64,000 nt of DNA. Origin: Aliidiomarina soli (GTDB taxonomy: Bacteria > Pseudomonadota > Gammaproteobacteria > Enterobacterales > Alteromonadaceae). The stretch lies in assembly GCF_003986975.1 (NCBI RefSeq), contig NZ_PIPO01000001.1, positions 496,001 through 560,000 on the forward strand. The letters run 5' to 3'. The stretch's first letter is position 1, and every line of letters starts with the position of its first letter. Shown piece after piece: positions 25,327-34,774 of this stretch. The translations under genes and the position numbers were made by a program. The notes under the pieces are model-generated. The model was not told the DNA's origin. It was given only the letters and a program-made list of their open reading frames with translations, and did not search any database.

Positions 25327-26463
25327 GTGTCGCATCGACCGCATATCGAGCACGCTGAGCAGAGCGAAAATCAGGACTCCCCGGAACAGCAACTTCGCTT
25401 ATGCGGTGACTGGACATTGCAGCAGTATGAGCAAGCAAAAGCCGCATTGAGTGCTCTGAGCGATGGGCAAATGACCGCGGTCAGCACACTGGATGGGCGC
25501 GATATCAGTCGCCTTGATAGCGCAGGGGTATTTCTCCTGCAGCAGTATTTTGGTACTGAGCTGATTGAAAATGCGCAGTTAGCCGGGCAACAGCAGAAGC
25601 TGGCGACACTGGTATTACAGGCCTGTAAAGACGAGCAAGCACCGCAGCACGGCGGGGACAACCCGCTACGGCAATGGCTGGAACAGATTGGCCGGGTAAC
25701 CTGCAGTGTCCTGCAGCAACAAAAGCAGCTATTGGCCTTTCTTGGGCTGGCACTGGATAACCTGAGCAGAACTCTTTTTCGCCCCTCACGCTGGCGTTAT
25801 ACCGCAACCGCGGCGCAGGTCGAACAGATTGGCATCAACGCTATTCCAATTGTTGCCCTGCTGACTTTTTTGGTCGGTGCGGTGATTGCGTTTCTCGGCG
25901 CCCGGGTACTGGATGAATTTGGCGCCGCCGTTTACACCGTAAACCTGGTTGGGTTTGCGTTCTTACGTGAATTTGCAGTCCTGCTGGCAGCAATACTGCT
26001 GGCGGGGCGGACTGCCAGTGCCTTTACCGCTCAGCTTGGCTCGATGAAAGCCAATGTGGAAATTGATGCATTGCGCGCGCAAGGGCTTAACCCGGTTGAA
26101 GTGCTGGTGTTGCCGCGCTTACTGGCGATGTTGATTAGCCTGCCGGTACTAACCTTAATTGCGATGCTATGCGGGGTGTTGGGGGGAATGCTGGTCTGCT
26201 GGCTGGCACTGGATATTTCACCGGCGCTGTTTATGCATATTTTTTCGCGCGACATTGAACCCGTTCATTTCTGGGTCGGTTTGGGTAAAGCGCCGGTGTT
26301 TGCCTTTGTGATTGCCCTGATAGGCTGTCTGGAAGGCTTTAAAGTGGCGGGTAGCGCGCAGTCAGTGGGTGAACATACAACTTCCAGCGTGGTGCAGTCG
26401 ATATTTATGGTGATTCTGTTGGATGCTTTATTTGCTTTGTTTTTCCTGGAGATGGGATGGTGA
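25327..26463 (+). CDS. MlaE-family ABC permease with N-terminal STAS-like domain
   Basis: Membrane permease of an MCE-type lipid transport system; 378 residues. An N-terminal region (about 20-115) looks like a fused MlaB-type STAS domain (LRLCGDWTLQQYEQA, STLDGRDISRLDSAGVFLLQQ). The MlaE permease follows (about 155-378), with signatures IPIVALLTFLVGAVIAFLGARVL, FLREFAVLLAAILLAGRTASAFTAQLGSM and MKANVEIDALRAQGLNPVEVLVLPRL. A GTG start is used. It overlaps the ATPase gene. In E. coli Mla these two parts are separate proteins. Confidence 0.88.
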   Translation: MSHRPHIEHAEQSENQDSPEQQLRLCGDWTLQQYEQAKAALSALSDGQMTAVSTLDGRDISRLDSAGVFLLQQYFGTELIENAQLAGQQQKLATLVLQACKDEQAPQHGGDNPLRQWLEQIGRVTCSVLQQQKQLLAFLGLALDNLSRTLFRPSRWRYTATAAQVEQIGINAIPIVALLTFLVGAVIAFLGARVLDEFGAAVYTVNLVGFAFLREFAVLLAAILLAGRTASAFTAQLGSMKANVEIDALRAQGLNPVEVLVLPRLLAMLISLPVLTLIAMLCGVLGGMLVCWLALDISPALFMHIFSRDIEPVHFWVGLGKAPVFAFVIALIGCLEGFKVAGSAQSVGEHTTSSVVQSIFMVILLDALFALFFLEMGW

Positions 26464-27254
26464 GCAAAGGAATTATCAGCGTTCGTGGATTACACAACCA
26501 ATTTGGTGACAACCTGGTTCACGAGCAGCTGGATCTTGATGTCGCGCAGGGTGAGATACTGACCGTGGTGGGCGGTTCGGGGTCCGGTAAGTCGGTGCTG
26601 ATGCGCAGTATTCTTGGGCTGCATAGGCCGAGTGCAGGGCAGATTGAGGTTGACGGCGTTGACCTGTTGCGCGCCGACAGCGAGCAACGCGTGCAGCTGG
26701 AGCGACGAATGGGAGTTCTATTCCAGCGTGGCGCATTGTATTCGTCGCTGACTGTACTGGAAAACGTATTGCTGCCGTTGCAAGAGCATTTGTCGTTGCC
26801 AGCAGAGGATGCGGAAGCACTGGCGCTGATGAAGTTGCGTCTGGTTGGTCTGTCGTCTGCAGTCGCTGACAACAGTGTGCAGTCATTATCAGGAGGCATG
26901 ATCAAACGGGTCGCGCTGGCCAGAGCCTTGATACTGGAACCGGATTTTCTGTTTCTGGATGAACCCACCGCCGGGCTGGACCCGATTGGCGCCAATGACT
27001 TTGATGAGCTATTAGTCACGGTGCAACGCGCGCTCGGATTAACCGTATTCCTGGTCACCCACGATGTAGATAGTATTTTTAAGGTCAGTGACCGGGTCGC
27101 GGTACTGGCTGAACGCAAAGTGCTGGTGGTGGATACCCCAGAACGTGTAGCGACGCATCCGGATCAATGGATTCAGGCGTACTTTCAGGGTCCGCGAGGT
27201 CGCGCCGCGCAACAGGGAAAACGCCACCCAGTCAATGCAGAAGAGGACGCTTAA
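26457..27254 (+). CDS. MlaF-family ABC transporter ATPase
   Basis: ATPase of the same MCE transporter; 265 residues. Walker A GGSGSGKS (near residue 38), Q-loop LFQRGALYSSLTV, signature LSGGMIKRVALARAL, Walker B FLFLDEPTAGLDP and the H-loop VTHDVDS. The ATG lies inside the end of the permease gene. It should work at the inner membrane with the upstream permease. Confidence 0.92.
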   Translation: MVSKGIISVRGLHNQFGDNLVHEQLDLDVAQGEILTVVGGSGSGKSVLMRSILGLHRPSAGQIEVDGVDLLRADSEQRVQLERRMGVLFQRGALYSSLTVLENVLLPLQEHLSLPAEDAEALALMKLRLVGLSSAVADNSVQSLSGGMIKRVALARALILEPDFLFLDEPTAGLDPIGANDFDELLVTVQRALGLTVFLVTHDVDSIFKVSDRVAVLAERKVLVVDTPERVATHPDQWIQAYFQGPRGRAAQQGKRHPVNAEEDA

Positions 27255-28172
27255 ATGGAAACAAATGCACGCCATGTGTTAGTCGGTAGTTTTGTCCTGC
27301 TCGCGATTGCGCTGATGGTGGCGGTCGCGCTGTGGTTAGGTAAAAGCAATATTGATCGCGACCTGCATTACTACGAGGTGGTCTTTAGCGATGAAGTCAG
27401 TGGCCTGACCCCTGGCAGTCCGGTGGAATACAGCGGAATTACCGTGGGCGATGTGCAAAACCTGCGCCTCGATGACAAGGACCCGCGGGTCGTTCGGGTA
27501 CGTATCCGGGTCAATGCTGATACCCCGGTGCGCGAAGATACCGGCGCCCGGTTGGGTCTGGCTAATATCACGGGGAGTGCGCTGATCCGTTTGTATGGCG
27601 GTACTCCGGAGAGCCCGCGTCTTACCGGCAGCGCAGAGAACCCGGCGGTGATTCATGCTGAACAGTCGGGTCTGAACCGTTTACTGGCGAACAGTGAGAG
27701 CCTGCTGGGCGACATCAACAACCTGGTGCAGAATGTGAATGCAATGTTTTCTGATGACAACTCGCAGCGGGTGGCGGGAATTCTCGATAACGTCGAGCAA
27801 ATGACGGCGATGTTGACTGAACAGCGCGATGAACTTGGCGAGACCCTGGCCGAGATACGGGTCAGTATTAATGCCTTTGGCGCCCTGGCGACGCAGAGTG
27901 CGCGCTTGTTAGAGGAAGAAGGAAACGCATCGCTGCAGTCGCTGCAACGGGCGATGGATTCGATTGCCCAGAGCAGCACGGAGATCCAGCACTTACTGCA
28001 GGATAACGACGAAGCCCTGCAACGCACGCTGCAGGGAATGCAACAAACTGGTCCGGCGATTGAAGATGTCAGCCGTACCATGCGCTCGTTACAGCGTTTA
28101 ATTCGTGAGATAGAGCAGAATCCGCAAGGGTTCTTACTGCAACGTCAGCGAGTGGAGGAAGTGAACCCATGA
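27255..28172 (+). CDS. MCE-domain (MlaD-like) lipid-binding protein
   Basis: 305 residues: one N-terminal transmembrane helix (about 9-28), a single MCE domain (VVFSDEVSGLTPGSPVEYSGITVGDVQNL ... LANITGSALIRLYGG), then a long helical tail (about 140-300) with coiled-coil character (SLQRAMDSIAQSSTEIQHLLQDND). In this family MCE rings or tubes form a lipid path across the periplasm. The ATG directly follows the ATPase stop. Confidence 0.9.
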   Translation: METNARHVLVGSFVLLAIALMVAVALWLGKSNIDRDLHYYEVVFSDEVSGLTPGSPVEYSGITVGDVQNLRLDDKDPRVVRVRIRVNADTPVREDTGARLGLANITGSALIRLYGGTPESPRLTGSAENPAVIHAEQSGLNRLLANSESLLGDINNLVQNVNAMFSDDNSQRVAGILDNVEQMTAMLTEQRDELGETLAEIRVSINAFGALATQSARLLEEEGNASLQSLQRAMDSIAQSSTEIQHLLQDNDEALQRTLQGMQQTGPAIEDVSRTMRSLQRLIREIEQNPQGFLLQRQRVEEVNP

Positions 28173-28768
28173 GACAGATCATACTACTTGTGGTTGGGCT
28201 CGGCCTTGTCACTGCCTGCAGCATTCTACCCGAACCAGAACGGGTGCGTATTTACCACTTACCAGCGCCGTCAGAGGTGTCTGTCGTTGAAGCTAAGCAA
28301 CGCCTGCCATACAGCCTTGAAGTGCGTCTGCCGGAAACCGTGCAGGCTTTTGACAGCGCACGGGTTAGCGTATTTCAAACTGCTCAGGGCCAGGCCTACT
28401 GGCAGAATTTGCGCCTCGCGGACCGGGCACCGATTCTGGTTGCGAGCCGAATAGTGCAGGAGCTGCGGGCAAGCGGCGCATTTGAATCGGTCACCCATGA
28501 ACGGGATGGCGCGTCGGGTGAACTGATTTTGCTGACCGAACTGGGTGATTTTTCGGTGCGCCAGCAAAGCGGACAAGCGGTGGCGCGGATTGAATTGCAT
28601 GTTGGCGTAATGCAACGCTCAAACCGCCAGTCACTGGCCGCAGAAAGTTTTAGTGCTGAGGTTGAATTCAGATCGGGCAACGCCGATGAAGCCGTGGTGG
28701 CAATGAGCAGTGCCTTAAGTGAGGTGAATCGGCAGCTGCTGAATTGGTTGCTGCAGCTGCCTGACTAA
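28169..28768 (+). CDS. ABC-type transport auxiliary lipoprotein (PqiC/YmbA-like)
   Basis: 199-residue outer-membrane-type lipoprotein with lipobox LVTACSILP. The core resembles PqiC/YmbA proteins (VRIYHLPAPSEV, LEVRLPETVQAFDSARVSVFQ, WQNLRLADRAPILVASRIVQELRASGAFESV). It overlaps the MCE gene by four bases (ATGA) and completes a four-gene MCE operon. This looks like a PqiC-type outer membrane partner instead of MlaA/MlaC. Confidence 0.85.
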   Translation: MRQIILLVVGLGLVTACSILPEPERVRIYHLPAPSEVSVVEAKQRLPYSLEVRLPETVQAFDSARVSVFQTAQGQAYWQNLRLADRAPILVASRIVQELRASGAFESVTHERDGASGELILLTELGDFSVRQQSGQAVARIELHVGVMQRSNRQSLAAESFSAEVEFRSGNADEAVVAMSSALSEVNRQLLNWLLQLPD

Positions 28769-28780
28769 AAGCATGGTGAA

Positions 28781-29242
28781 TTAGAGCGCGTCGAGTACCA
28801 CCTGATGGTGTTCTTTGGTTTTAAATTTATCGAAAACCTGGCTGATAGTGCCGTCCTGCTCAATTAGAAAGCTGATCCGGTGGATTCCATCGTATTCTTT
28901 GCCCATGAATTTCTTTAAACCCCAGACACCAAATTGTTCAGCCACCTGATGATCTTCATCACCCAGCAGAACGAAATTCAGTTCATCGCGTTCAGTAAAT
29001 TTAGCCAGCCGTTTTGGAGCGTCCGGGCTAATACCAACTGCAATGGTATTTTTTTCCGCTAACTGGTCTTTGTGATCGCGCAGTTGTTGAGCCTGGACGG
29101 TGCAGCCCGGGGTCATCGCTTTGGGGTAAAAGTAGACCAGAACACGGTTCGACTTTAATAAGTCACTGAGTGCAACCTGGTTGCCTTGCTGATCCGGTAG
29201 TTCAAATTTTGGGGCTTGATCGCCCGCTTGCAGGGTCTTCAT
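28781..29242 (-). CDS. bcp: Bacterioferritin comigratory protein (Bcp-type peroxiredoxin), 1-Cys form
   Basis: Thiol peroxidase of 153 residues. The peroxidatic cysteine is Cys47 in MTPGCTVQAQQLRD, and GDEDHQVAEQFGVWG and YDGIHRISFLIEQDG match Bcp. Many Bcps have a resolving cysteine five residues after the peroxidatic one; here residue 52 is Gln, and Cys47 is the only cysteine in the protein. It should therefore need an outside thiol (a 1-Cys mechanism). It is divergent from dapA, as in many gammaproteobacteria. Confidence 0.92.
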   Translation of the reverse strand: MKTLQAGDQAPKFELPDQQGNQVALSDLLKSNRVLVYFYPKAMTPGCTVQAQQLRDHKDQLAEKNTIAVGISPDAPKRLAKFTERDELNFVLLGDEDHQVAEQFGVWGLKKFMGKEYDGIHRISFLIEQDGTISQVFDKFKTKEHHQVVLDAL

Positions 29243-29319
29243 GGGGGAACTCCTTTTGGTTATCTTGTTTGCTGCGATCTATCTAAACATAGGGTAAAGC
29301 ATTCCGCCAGTCGTTGTTT

Positions 29320-29340
29320 ACACCCTTGTGTTTAGGGTGT
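29320..29340. promoter_or_regulatory. Inverted repeat between bcp and dapA
   Basis: ACACCCT (29320-29326) and AGGGTGT (29334-29340) are perfect inverted copies with a 7-base spacer, in the 141-bp gap between the divergent genes. It could be an operator; the regulator is unknown. Confidence 0.35.
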
Positions 29341-29383
29341 CGCGCAAGTAAGATTGAGCACTTAAACAACGCTGGGAGAAATT

Positions 29384-30262
29384 ATGCTGACAGGTAGTAT
29401 GGTCGCGTTGGTGACGCCGTTCACCAAGCAGGGGAATGTTGATTACACTTTGCTCGCCGAACTGATTGAAATGCACATTAAACAGGGCACCGACGCTATT
29501 GTTGCGGTTGGTACCACGGGCGAGTCACCAACCCTGAGCCATGACGAGCATGTCGATGTAGTGCGGGCCACCGTTGAGATAGCCAATGGCCGCATTCAGG
29601 TTATTGCCGGTAACGGCTCCAATGCCACTGCTGAGTCAGTACAACTGACTGAACGTATGGCCAACCTCGGCGTTGATGCCTTCCTGAACGTGACTCCTTA
29701 TTACAACAAGCCAAGCCGTGCCGGTTTGCTTGCCCATTATCGCGCTGCAGCCGAAGCCGCTGACATTCCACAGATTCTATACAATGTTCCGGGCCGCACA
29801 TGCTGTGATCTGTCGACGGAGATGGTCGCAGAGCTGGCGAAAATACCCAATGTGGTAGGTATTAAGGAAGCAACCGGTGATGTGTCCCGGGTAAAAGCAC
29901 TAAAAGACGCCTGTGGTGACGAGTTTATTTTGCTTAGTGGCGATGACCCCACTGCGTGTGAGTTTTTATTACAGGGCGGGGATGGTGTTATCAGCGTCAC
30001 TGCCAACCTGGCACCAAAAACGATCAAAGCATTGGTCGACTCTGCACGCCGCGGTGAGCGAAATCAGGCTGAAGCACTGGACGCGCCATTGCGCGAATTG
30101 CATGACAAACTTTTCATTGAAGCGAACCCGATTCCGGTGAAGTGGGCGATGGCACGGTTAGGCTGGATTAACGAGTTTTACCGCTTACCGCTGACATCTC
30201 CGGAACTTGAGAGCCAGAAAGCTATCGAAGCAGCGTTACATAATGCTGGATTACTAAAATAA
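29384..30262 (+). CDS. dapA: 4-hydroxy-tetrahydrodipicolinate synthase
   Basis: Condenses pyruvate with aspartate semialdehyde, the first committed step of lysine and diaminopimelate synthesis; 292 residues, as in E. coli. Motifs: [30 protein letters not shown] (with the catalytic tyrosine), [12 protein letters not shown] and GIKEATGD, where the Schiff-base lysine lies. A GGGAGAA ribosome site precedes the ATG. It runs with bamC and purC. Confidence 0.96.
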   Translation: MLTGSMVALVTPFTKQGNVDYTLLAELIEMHIKQGTDAIVAVGTTGESPTLSHDEHVDVVRATVEIANGRIQVIAGNGSNATAESVQLTERMANLGVDAFLNVTPYYNKPSRAGLLAHYRAAAEAADIPQILYNVPGRTCCDLSTEMVAELAKIPNVVGIKEATGDVSRVKALKDACGDEFILLSGDDPTACEFLLQGGDGVISVTANLAPKTIKALVDSARRGERNQAEALDAPLRELHDKLFIEANPIPVKWAMARLGWINEFYRLPLTSPELESQKAIEAALHNAGLLK

Positions 30263-30272
30263 CGGAGTTTGC

Positions 30273-31373
30273 ATGAAGTTCTGGCGAGGTTTAGCCGTTA
30301 CAACAACGGTCATCGCACTGGCAGGGTGCACATCACAGCGTGACCAGGCCCAAGGTGGATTTGAGTACGTCGATATTGATCAACGGGGAGCATTACTGGT
30401 ACCGGAAGGTATGCAGAACGTTGCCCAGAATCCGGATTTTAGTATTCCTAATCTGGACACCGCTCGGGGGCCGGTTGGCGCTGAGCAGAGCATTCGCTCA
30501 CCGCGGCAGGTTATGCCATTGGTGCCAGGTAGCCGGGTTGAAGAGGGTAGCCGGGAAGCACGGATCTGGTTTGATGCGATCGAAGATATGGACGACGTGG
30601 CCGGATGGGTTTGGGAAGAGATGCAGGCCCTGCTGGCTGAACGCGATATCGAAATTACTGAGCAAAACGAATTAGAATATATCCAGACTGGCACCATTGA
30701 AACGGTTGAAGGCAGTCGTTCACGTGAAGGTTTCTGGGCTCGTTTACGCCGCGACCGGATAGAACTGACCTCTGAGTATAACCTGCGCATCGAAATGCAA
30801 GCACCAAGTCATGGTCGCTCTGCACGCCTGGATGTGACGGCGGCTGATGTCAGCTGGCTGGAAGATGGTGAACCGCAGGCGGTTCCTGTCAGTTTGCAAC
30901 GTGAAGTAGAAGCGGGTTTCCTGAATGATTTATCGTTACGTATGCAGCGTAACTTTGAAGACCAACGGGTTGCTCAGGTTCGTGCCACGCGCGCTTTACG
31001 CCATGCTGAAAGCCCACAGGGTGAGCCTGCATATGCGCTGGATGTAAACTTTGAAGCTGGCTGGGTTCTGATGCCTGGCGCGCTTGAATACCTTGGTTTT
31101 GAAGTTGAAGACCTTAACCAGCGCGACGGTGTTTACTACGCCAATTACCAGCCGGGTGGACGCCCGGGTTTCTGGAGTCGCCTGGCGTTCTGGAGTTCTG
31201 AAGATCGTGGGTTACTTGGTTTACCCCGAGGCAGTGGGTATGAGTTCCAGGTCGATGCAGTCAATGATGTATTTTACATCGTGATCCGCCACGACGATGA
31301 AGTACTGGATGAAGAAACCATCGATAAATTGTTCCCAGTGTTTGCTGAAGCTTTCAGTGAGCATGCTGATTAA
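30273..31373 (+). CDS. bamC: Outer membrane assembly lipoprotein BamC
   Basis: Lipoprotein subunit of the BAM complex; 366 residues. Lipobox LAGCTSQ, an unstructured N-terminal region (YVDIDQRGALLVPEGMQNVAQNPDFSIP), and two helix-grip BamC domains (EARIWFDAIEDMDDVAGWVWEEM; ALDVNFEAGWVLMPGALEYLGFEVEDLNQRDGVYYANY). The dapA-bamC-purC order is typical of gammaproteobacteria. It lies 10 bases after dapA. Confidence 0.92.
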   Translation: MKFWRGLAVTTTVIALAGCTSQRDQAQGGFEYVDIDQRGALLVPEGMQNVAQNPDFSIPNLDTARGPVGAEQSIRSPRQVMPLVPGSRVEEGSREARIWFDAIEDMDDVAGWVWEEMQALLAERDIEITEQNELEYIQTGTIETVEGSRSREGFWARLRRDRIELTSEYNLRIEMQAPSHGRSARLDVTAADVSWLEDGEPQAVPVSLQREVEAGFLNDLSLRMQRNFEDQRVAQVRATRALRHAESPQGEPAYALDVNFEAGWVLMPGALEYLGFEVEDLNQRDGVYYANYQPGGRPGFWSRLAFWSSEDRGLLGLPRGSGYEFQVDAVNDVFYIVIRHDDEVLDEETIDKLFPVFAEAFSEHAD

Positions 31374-31399
31374 CCAACGCTGTGAGATAAGAAACAATC

Positions 31400-32110
31400 A
31401 TGGAAAAACGAGAAGAGCTGTACCGCGGTAAAGCAAAAACTGTATACACCACAGACGACGCTGACCGCCTGATCCTGCAGTTTCGTAATGACACCTCTGC
31501 GTTTGATGGTGAGAAGATTGACCAGCTTGACCGCAAAGGTATGGTGAATAACAAGTTCAATCATTTTATTATGCAGCAGTTGGAAGCGGCTGGTGTGCCT
31601 ACTCAGGTAGATGCACTGCTGTCTGATACTGAGTCGTTGGTTAAAAAGCTGGAGATGATCCCGGTTGAATGCGTGGTGCGTAATCGTGCCGCGGGTTCTT
31701 TGGTCCGCCGTCTGGGTGTGACCGAAGGGCAGGCGCTGAATCCGCCGACGTTTGAGTTTTTCCTCAAAAACGACGCGCTGCATGATCCTATGATCAACGA
31801 GTCTCATATCATTACCTTCGGTTGGGCCACAGAGGCACAAATCGAGCAGATGAAAGCGCTGACCTTCAAGGTCAACCAGGTGCTGACCTCGCTGTTTGAA
31901 AAAGCAGGTTTGCTGCTGGTGGATTACAAGCTTGAGTTTGGCCTGTTTGGCGACCAGATCGTTCTGGGTGATGAGTTTACCCCGGACGGATGCCGCCTGT
32001 GGGACGCAGAAACTCTGGATAAAATGGACAAAGACCGTTTCCGCCAGGGCCTTGGTGGGGTGGTTGAAGCCTATGAAGCCGTCGCCAAACGGATTGGTGT
32101 AGAGCTTTAA
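31400..32110 (+). CDS. purC: SAICAR synthase
   Basis: Phosphoribosylaminoimidazole-succinocarboxamide synthase of purine synthesis; 236 residues, E. coli type. Motifs: [18 protein letters not shown] (ATP site), [35 protein letters not shown], and [11 protein letters not shown]...[12 protein letters not shown]. It follows bamC and ends before a strong stem-loop that lies inside the convergent M15 gene. Confidence 0.96.
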   Translation: MEKREELYRGKAKTVYTTDDADRLILQFRNDTSAFDGEKIDQLDRKGMVNNKFNHFIMQQLEAAGVPTQVDALLSDTESLVKKLEMIPVECVVRNRAAGSLVRRLGVTEGQALNPPTFEFFLKNDALHDPMINESHIITFGWATEAQIEQMKALTFKVNQVLTSLFEKAGLLLVDYKLEFGLFGDQIVLGDEFTPDGCRLWDAETLDKMDKDRFRQGLGGVVEAYEAVAKRIGVEL

Positions 32111-32123
32111 GGCAACCGATTCG

Positions 32124-32777
32124 CTAACCTGAATCGCGAGGCGCCTCAGCAACCCGTTGCACATAACGGGCAAATAGCTGAGGCGCTTTTTGTTGCAGCC
32201 AGTCAAAAGCGGCCGGCGGCTGTTCTAGCCAGGCGGCTTGCAGGTGTTCGAGCGTGAATGCTTGTTGAAACGGCTGCGAAACCGGGGCGTAGCTTAAATG
32301 CCAGGGTTCCGGCGCTACACCGCCGCGGTCTGCATCATACGGCCAGTAAAAGCTAAAACGATGGGCGTGCTGTTGCAGCCAGTCATACAAGGGGGCACAA
32401 GGGCCTCCTGCTACGTATTCCCAGGGTTCCAGTTGTAGCCTTTGTTCTCCCAATGCTGTTTTGTCGAAGACATCCAAATCGCTCCCCCAGTGGTGACGAC
32501 TGGCACCGGGCATCGCTGACCAATGTAAAATGCTCAGTAAATCCTCGTCAGCCGGGTTGGTACCCAGAGCGTCAACTTTGCGTTGCCAGATTGCCAGCTG
32601 ACGCTGATAACTGCGAAAGCCACTGGCAACGCGCAGATCGTGCCCAGCGCTTGCTGCTGCCTGCTGCATGCGGGTAAAGGCAGCGACCGTCTGAGGGTGG
32701 AGCGGACAGCCGTCAATCTCTGCCGCTACATGGGTCGCAGTGAGTCCGGTCAGCGTCTGGTAGTCCGGGTTTGTCAT
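32124..32777 (-). CDS. M15/VanY-family D-alanyl-D-alanine carboxypeptidase
   Basis: 217-residue protein with the M15 zinc-site pattern: [26 protein letters not shown] (HxxxxxxD) and EPWHLSY (ExxH with catalytic Glu). No signal peptide is visible, so export is uncertain or uses another route. It overlaps dapE by four bases and is the last gene of the EIIA-like/ArsC/dapE operon. Its 3' end also carries the purC terminator on the opposite strand. Confidence 0.85.
   Translation of the reverse strand: MTNPDYQTLTGLTATHVAAEIDGCPLHPQTVAAFTRMQQAAASAGHDLRVASGFRSYQRQLAIWQRKVDALGTNPADEDLLSILHWSAMPGASRHHWGSDLDVFDKTALGEQRLQLEPWEYVAGGPCAPLYDWLQQHAHRFSFYWPYDADRGGVAPEPWHLSYAPVSQPFQQAFTLEHLQAAWLEQPPAAFDWLQQKAPQLFARYVQRVAEAPRDSG
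32141..32191 (+). terminator. purC intrinsic terminator inside the M15 coding region
   Basis: GCGCCTCAGC (32141-32150) pairs perfectly with GCTGAGGCGC (32177-32186), followed by TTTTT. Inside the loop CCCGTT and AACGGG form a second stem. It reads as a plus-strand terminator 31 bases after purC and lies wholly within the C-terminal codons of the convergent M15 gene. Confidence 0.8.
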
Positions 32778-33931
32778 TCTTTGTTGTTCACCAATAGGTT
32801 GATTAGAGTCCGCTCATACATATCAGTCAGCTCGATCAGATCTTTATGACTGACATATTCATTGACCTTATGAATCGATGCATTAACCGGCCCGAGTTCC
32901 AGCACTTCAGCGCCGGTTGGCGCAATAAAGCGGCCATCCGAGGTGCCACCCGCGGTGGACAGTTTGGGCAGATGACCGGTCACCGATTTAACAGCCTCGC
33001 GGGTGGCCTGAACCAGTTCGCCACTGTCGGTGGTCAAAAACGGCTGCCCGTTGTGGGTCCAGTGGATAGCATAGTCTAGGCCGTACCCGTCAAAAATACG
33101 CAAAATGCGGTCTTTTAGCTGCTCAGCGGTATTCTCGGTACTGTAGCGCAGATTAAACGAGACATGCAGCGTGCCGGGAATGACGTTGCCTGCACCAGTT
33201 CCCGCATGCAGGTTGGAGATCTGGAAACTGGTCGGCGGGAAGTAGTCGTTGCCCTCGTCCCAGACTGTTTCCGCCAGTTCGTGCAATGCGGGTGCCGCCT
33301 GATGGACCGGGTTGCGGGCCAGGTGAGGGTAGGCGACATGACCCTGAATGCCCCAGACCTGGAGGTCACCGGTTAAACTGCCGCGGCGCCCATTTTTGAT
33401 GATATCGCCACAATAACTGGTACTGGAAGGTTCGCCGACAATACACCAGCGTATTTTTTCGTTACGTGCTTCCAGCGTATCGATAACCCGTGTGGTGCCA
33501 TTGATAAACGGGCCTTCTTCGTCGCTGGTGATCAGAAAACTGACCGAGCCTTTGTGTTCTGGGTGCTTTTCGATAAAACGTTCGCAGGCCACTACCATAG
33601 CCGCCAGGCTACCTTTCATATCGGCAGCCCCGCGACCAAACAGAACACCGTCAATGTCAGTTGGTTCAAAGGGCGGGGTGTTCCATTTGTCGAGATCACC
33701 AGCCGGCACCACATCGGTGTGACCGGCAAAACAAAACAGGCCGCCGGGCTGACTGTCGCGCCGAGCCCAAAGGTTGGTGGTATCTTCAAAGACCATGCTT
33801 TCAAGTTGAAAACCGAGTGCCTGCAGACGTTTACCAATGATTTGCTGGCAACCAGCGTCCTCTGGGGTGACCGAGGGTCGGGCGATGAGCTCGCGGGCCA
33901 GTTGCAGGGTTGGGTGCGTCTGTTCAGACAT
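32774..33931 (-). CDS. dapE: Succinyl-diaminopimelate desuccinylase
   Basis: Zn-dependent M20 hydrolase of the succinylase DAP/lysine pathway; 385 residues from the ATG at 33931 ([13 protein letters not shown]). Metal ligands and catalytic residues sit in [36 protein letters not shown] and [17 protein letters not shown] is the C-terminal signature, with the last His in [10 protein letters not shown]. The start overlaps the ArsC-like gene by eight bases (ATGTCTGA), which supports it over the longer in-frame start at 33967. An ArsC-like gene before dapE is also found in E. coli (yffB). Confidence 0.95.
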   Translation of the reverse strand: MSEQTHPTLQLARELIARPSVTPEDAGCQQIIGKRLQALGFQLESMVFEDTTNLWARRDSQPGGLFCFAGHTDVVPAGDLDKWNTPPFEPTDIDGVLFGRGAADMKGSLAAMVVACERFIEKHPEHKGSVSFLITSDEEGPFINGTTRVIDTLEARNEKIRWCIVGEPSSTSYCGDIIKNGRRGSLTGDLQVWGIQGHVAYPHLARNPVHQAAPALHELAETVWDEGNDYFPPTSFQISNLHAGTGAGNVIPGTLHVSFNLRYSTENTAEQLKDRILRIFDGYGLDYAIHWTHNGQPFLTTDSGELVQATREAVKSVTGHLPKLSTAGGTSDGRFIAPTGAEVLELGPVNASIHKVNEYVSHKDLIELTDMYERTLINLLVNNKE

Positions 33932-34274
33932 GGAAAATTTCCTGATATTTTTTATCGCTGAAGCCACAATACAGGCTACCGTCGTGCTTTAACAACGGGC
34001 GTTTGATAAGGGTTGGCTGTTGCTGAATAAGCTCAACCCAACGTTTGGCGTCGTTGCTTTGCTTAGCGTCGTCGTCAAGCTGGCGAAAGGTGGTGCTGCG
34101 TTTATTAACCAGGGTTTCCAGGCCGAGGATGGCTATCCAGCTCTGGATTTGTTCAGCCGTCGGTTGCTCGTCGCGAAAATCGGAAAATTCAAACGGGATA
34201 TCATGAGTGGTAAGAAAACGCTGAGCCTTCTTCACCGTATCGCAGTTTTTTATACCAAATAGGACTGTGCTCAT
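33924..34274 (-). CDS. yffB: ArsC/Spx-family protein (YffB-like)
   Basis: 116-residue thioredoxin-fold protein: [29 protein letters not shown], with a single cysteine in NCDTVKK, and [14 protein letters not shown]. It belongs to the ArsC-like family but lacks the arsenate-reductase cysteine set, so arsenate reduction is not expected. It overlaps both its neighbours (EIIA-like upstream, dapE downstream). Confidence 0.88.
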   Translation of the reverse strand: MSTVLFGIKNCDTVKKAQRFLTTHDIPFEFSDFRDEQPTAEQIQSWIAILGLETLVNKRSTTFRQLDDDAKQSNDAKRWVELIQQQPTLIKRPLLKHDGSLYCGFSDKKYQEIFHV

Positions 34275-34774
34275 AAGTCGTGTTCTAAAACCTCTTGTGA
34301 AAGCTCAATTAAACTGAATAAAACATCTTCGCCGGCACGGTGTTGCCCGCTGTGGACAAAAAGGCCGAGCTTAGTCTGTTCGCTGAGAAGATTGAGGGTT
34401 AATACCGGGTCCTGACGCAATGCCTCAGGGGTTAATGTAAACAGGGTTGCTTTGGGGGTTACAATATCGCCCGGCTGACAGGGACTGTTTGCCAGTGGCA
34501 AGGCTGCACTGCTGCTTAGCAGAAGACGTAACTGGAGTGATTTGTTGAGCGCTAAGCGCCACTCACAGCGGTCCGCAGACACACTCAATATTTTACAGCG
34601 GGCCGGTGCCAGGATACGTTGTGTGCGCAGTTTAATTCGCGCCCCTGGTCCTGGAATCGCCAGACGGTCGAGTGCTAACGGGCTCTCGCTAAGCGCTGAA
34701 GCAACGCCGTTGGCAGGTGACAGAATCCGCTGTTGCAGCGTGCCATATTGAGTCGGATGGTCTAATAAATACAC
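34271..34774 (-). CDS. Degenerate EIIA-Glc-like domain protein
   Basis: 167 residues. The segment ILSPANGVASALSESP, then GPGARIKLRTQRILAPARCKIL, follows the Crr (EIIA-Glc) pattern of IIAPLSGEIV ... GDGIAIKP ... VAPVDGTI. Downstream, CQPGDIVTPKATLF matches the Crr segment with GDTVIEF. Where Crr has its active-site histidines (FSIES and LFVHFG regions), this protein reads WRLALNKSLQLRLLLSS, with no histidine. Phosphotransfer is therefore unlikely; a binding or regulatory role is inferred. It heads an overlapping operon with yffB, dapE and an M15 peptidase. The alignment was done by eye. Confidence 0.55.
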   Translation of the reverse strand: MYLLDHPTQYGTLQQRILSPANGVASALSESPLALDRLAIPGPGARIKLRTQRILAPARCKILSVSADRCEWRLALNKSLQLRLLLSSSAALPLANSPCQPGDIVTPKATLFTLTPEALRQDPVLTLNLLSEQTKLGLFVHSGQHRAGEDVLFSLIELSQEVLEHDL

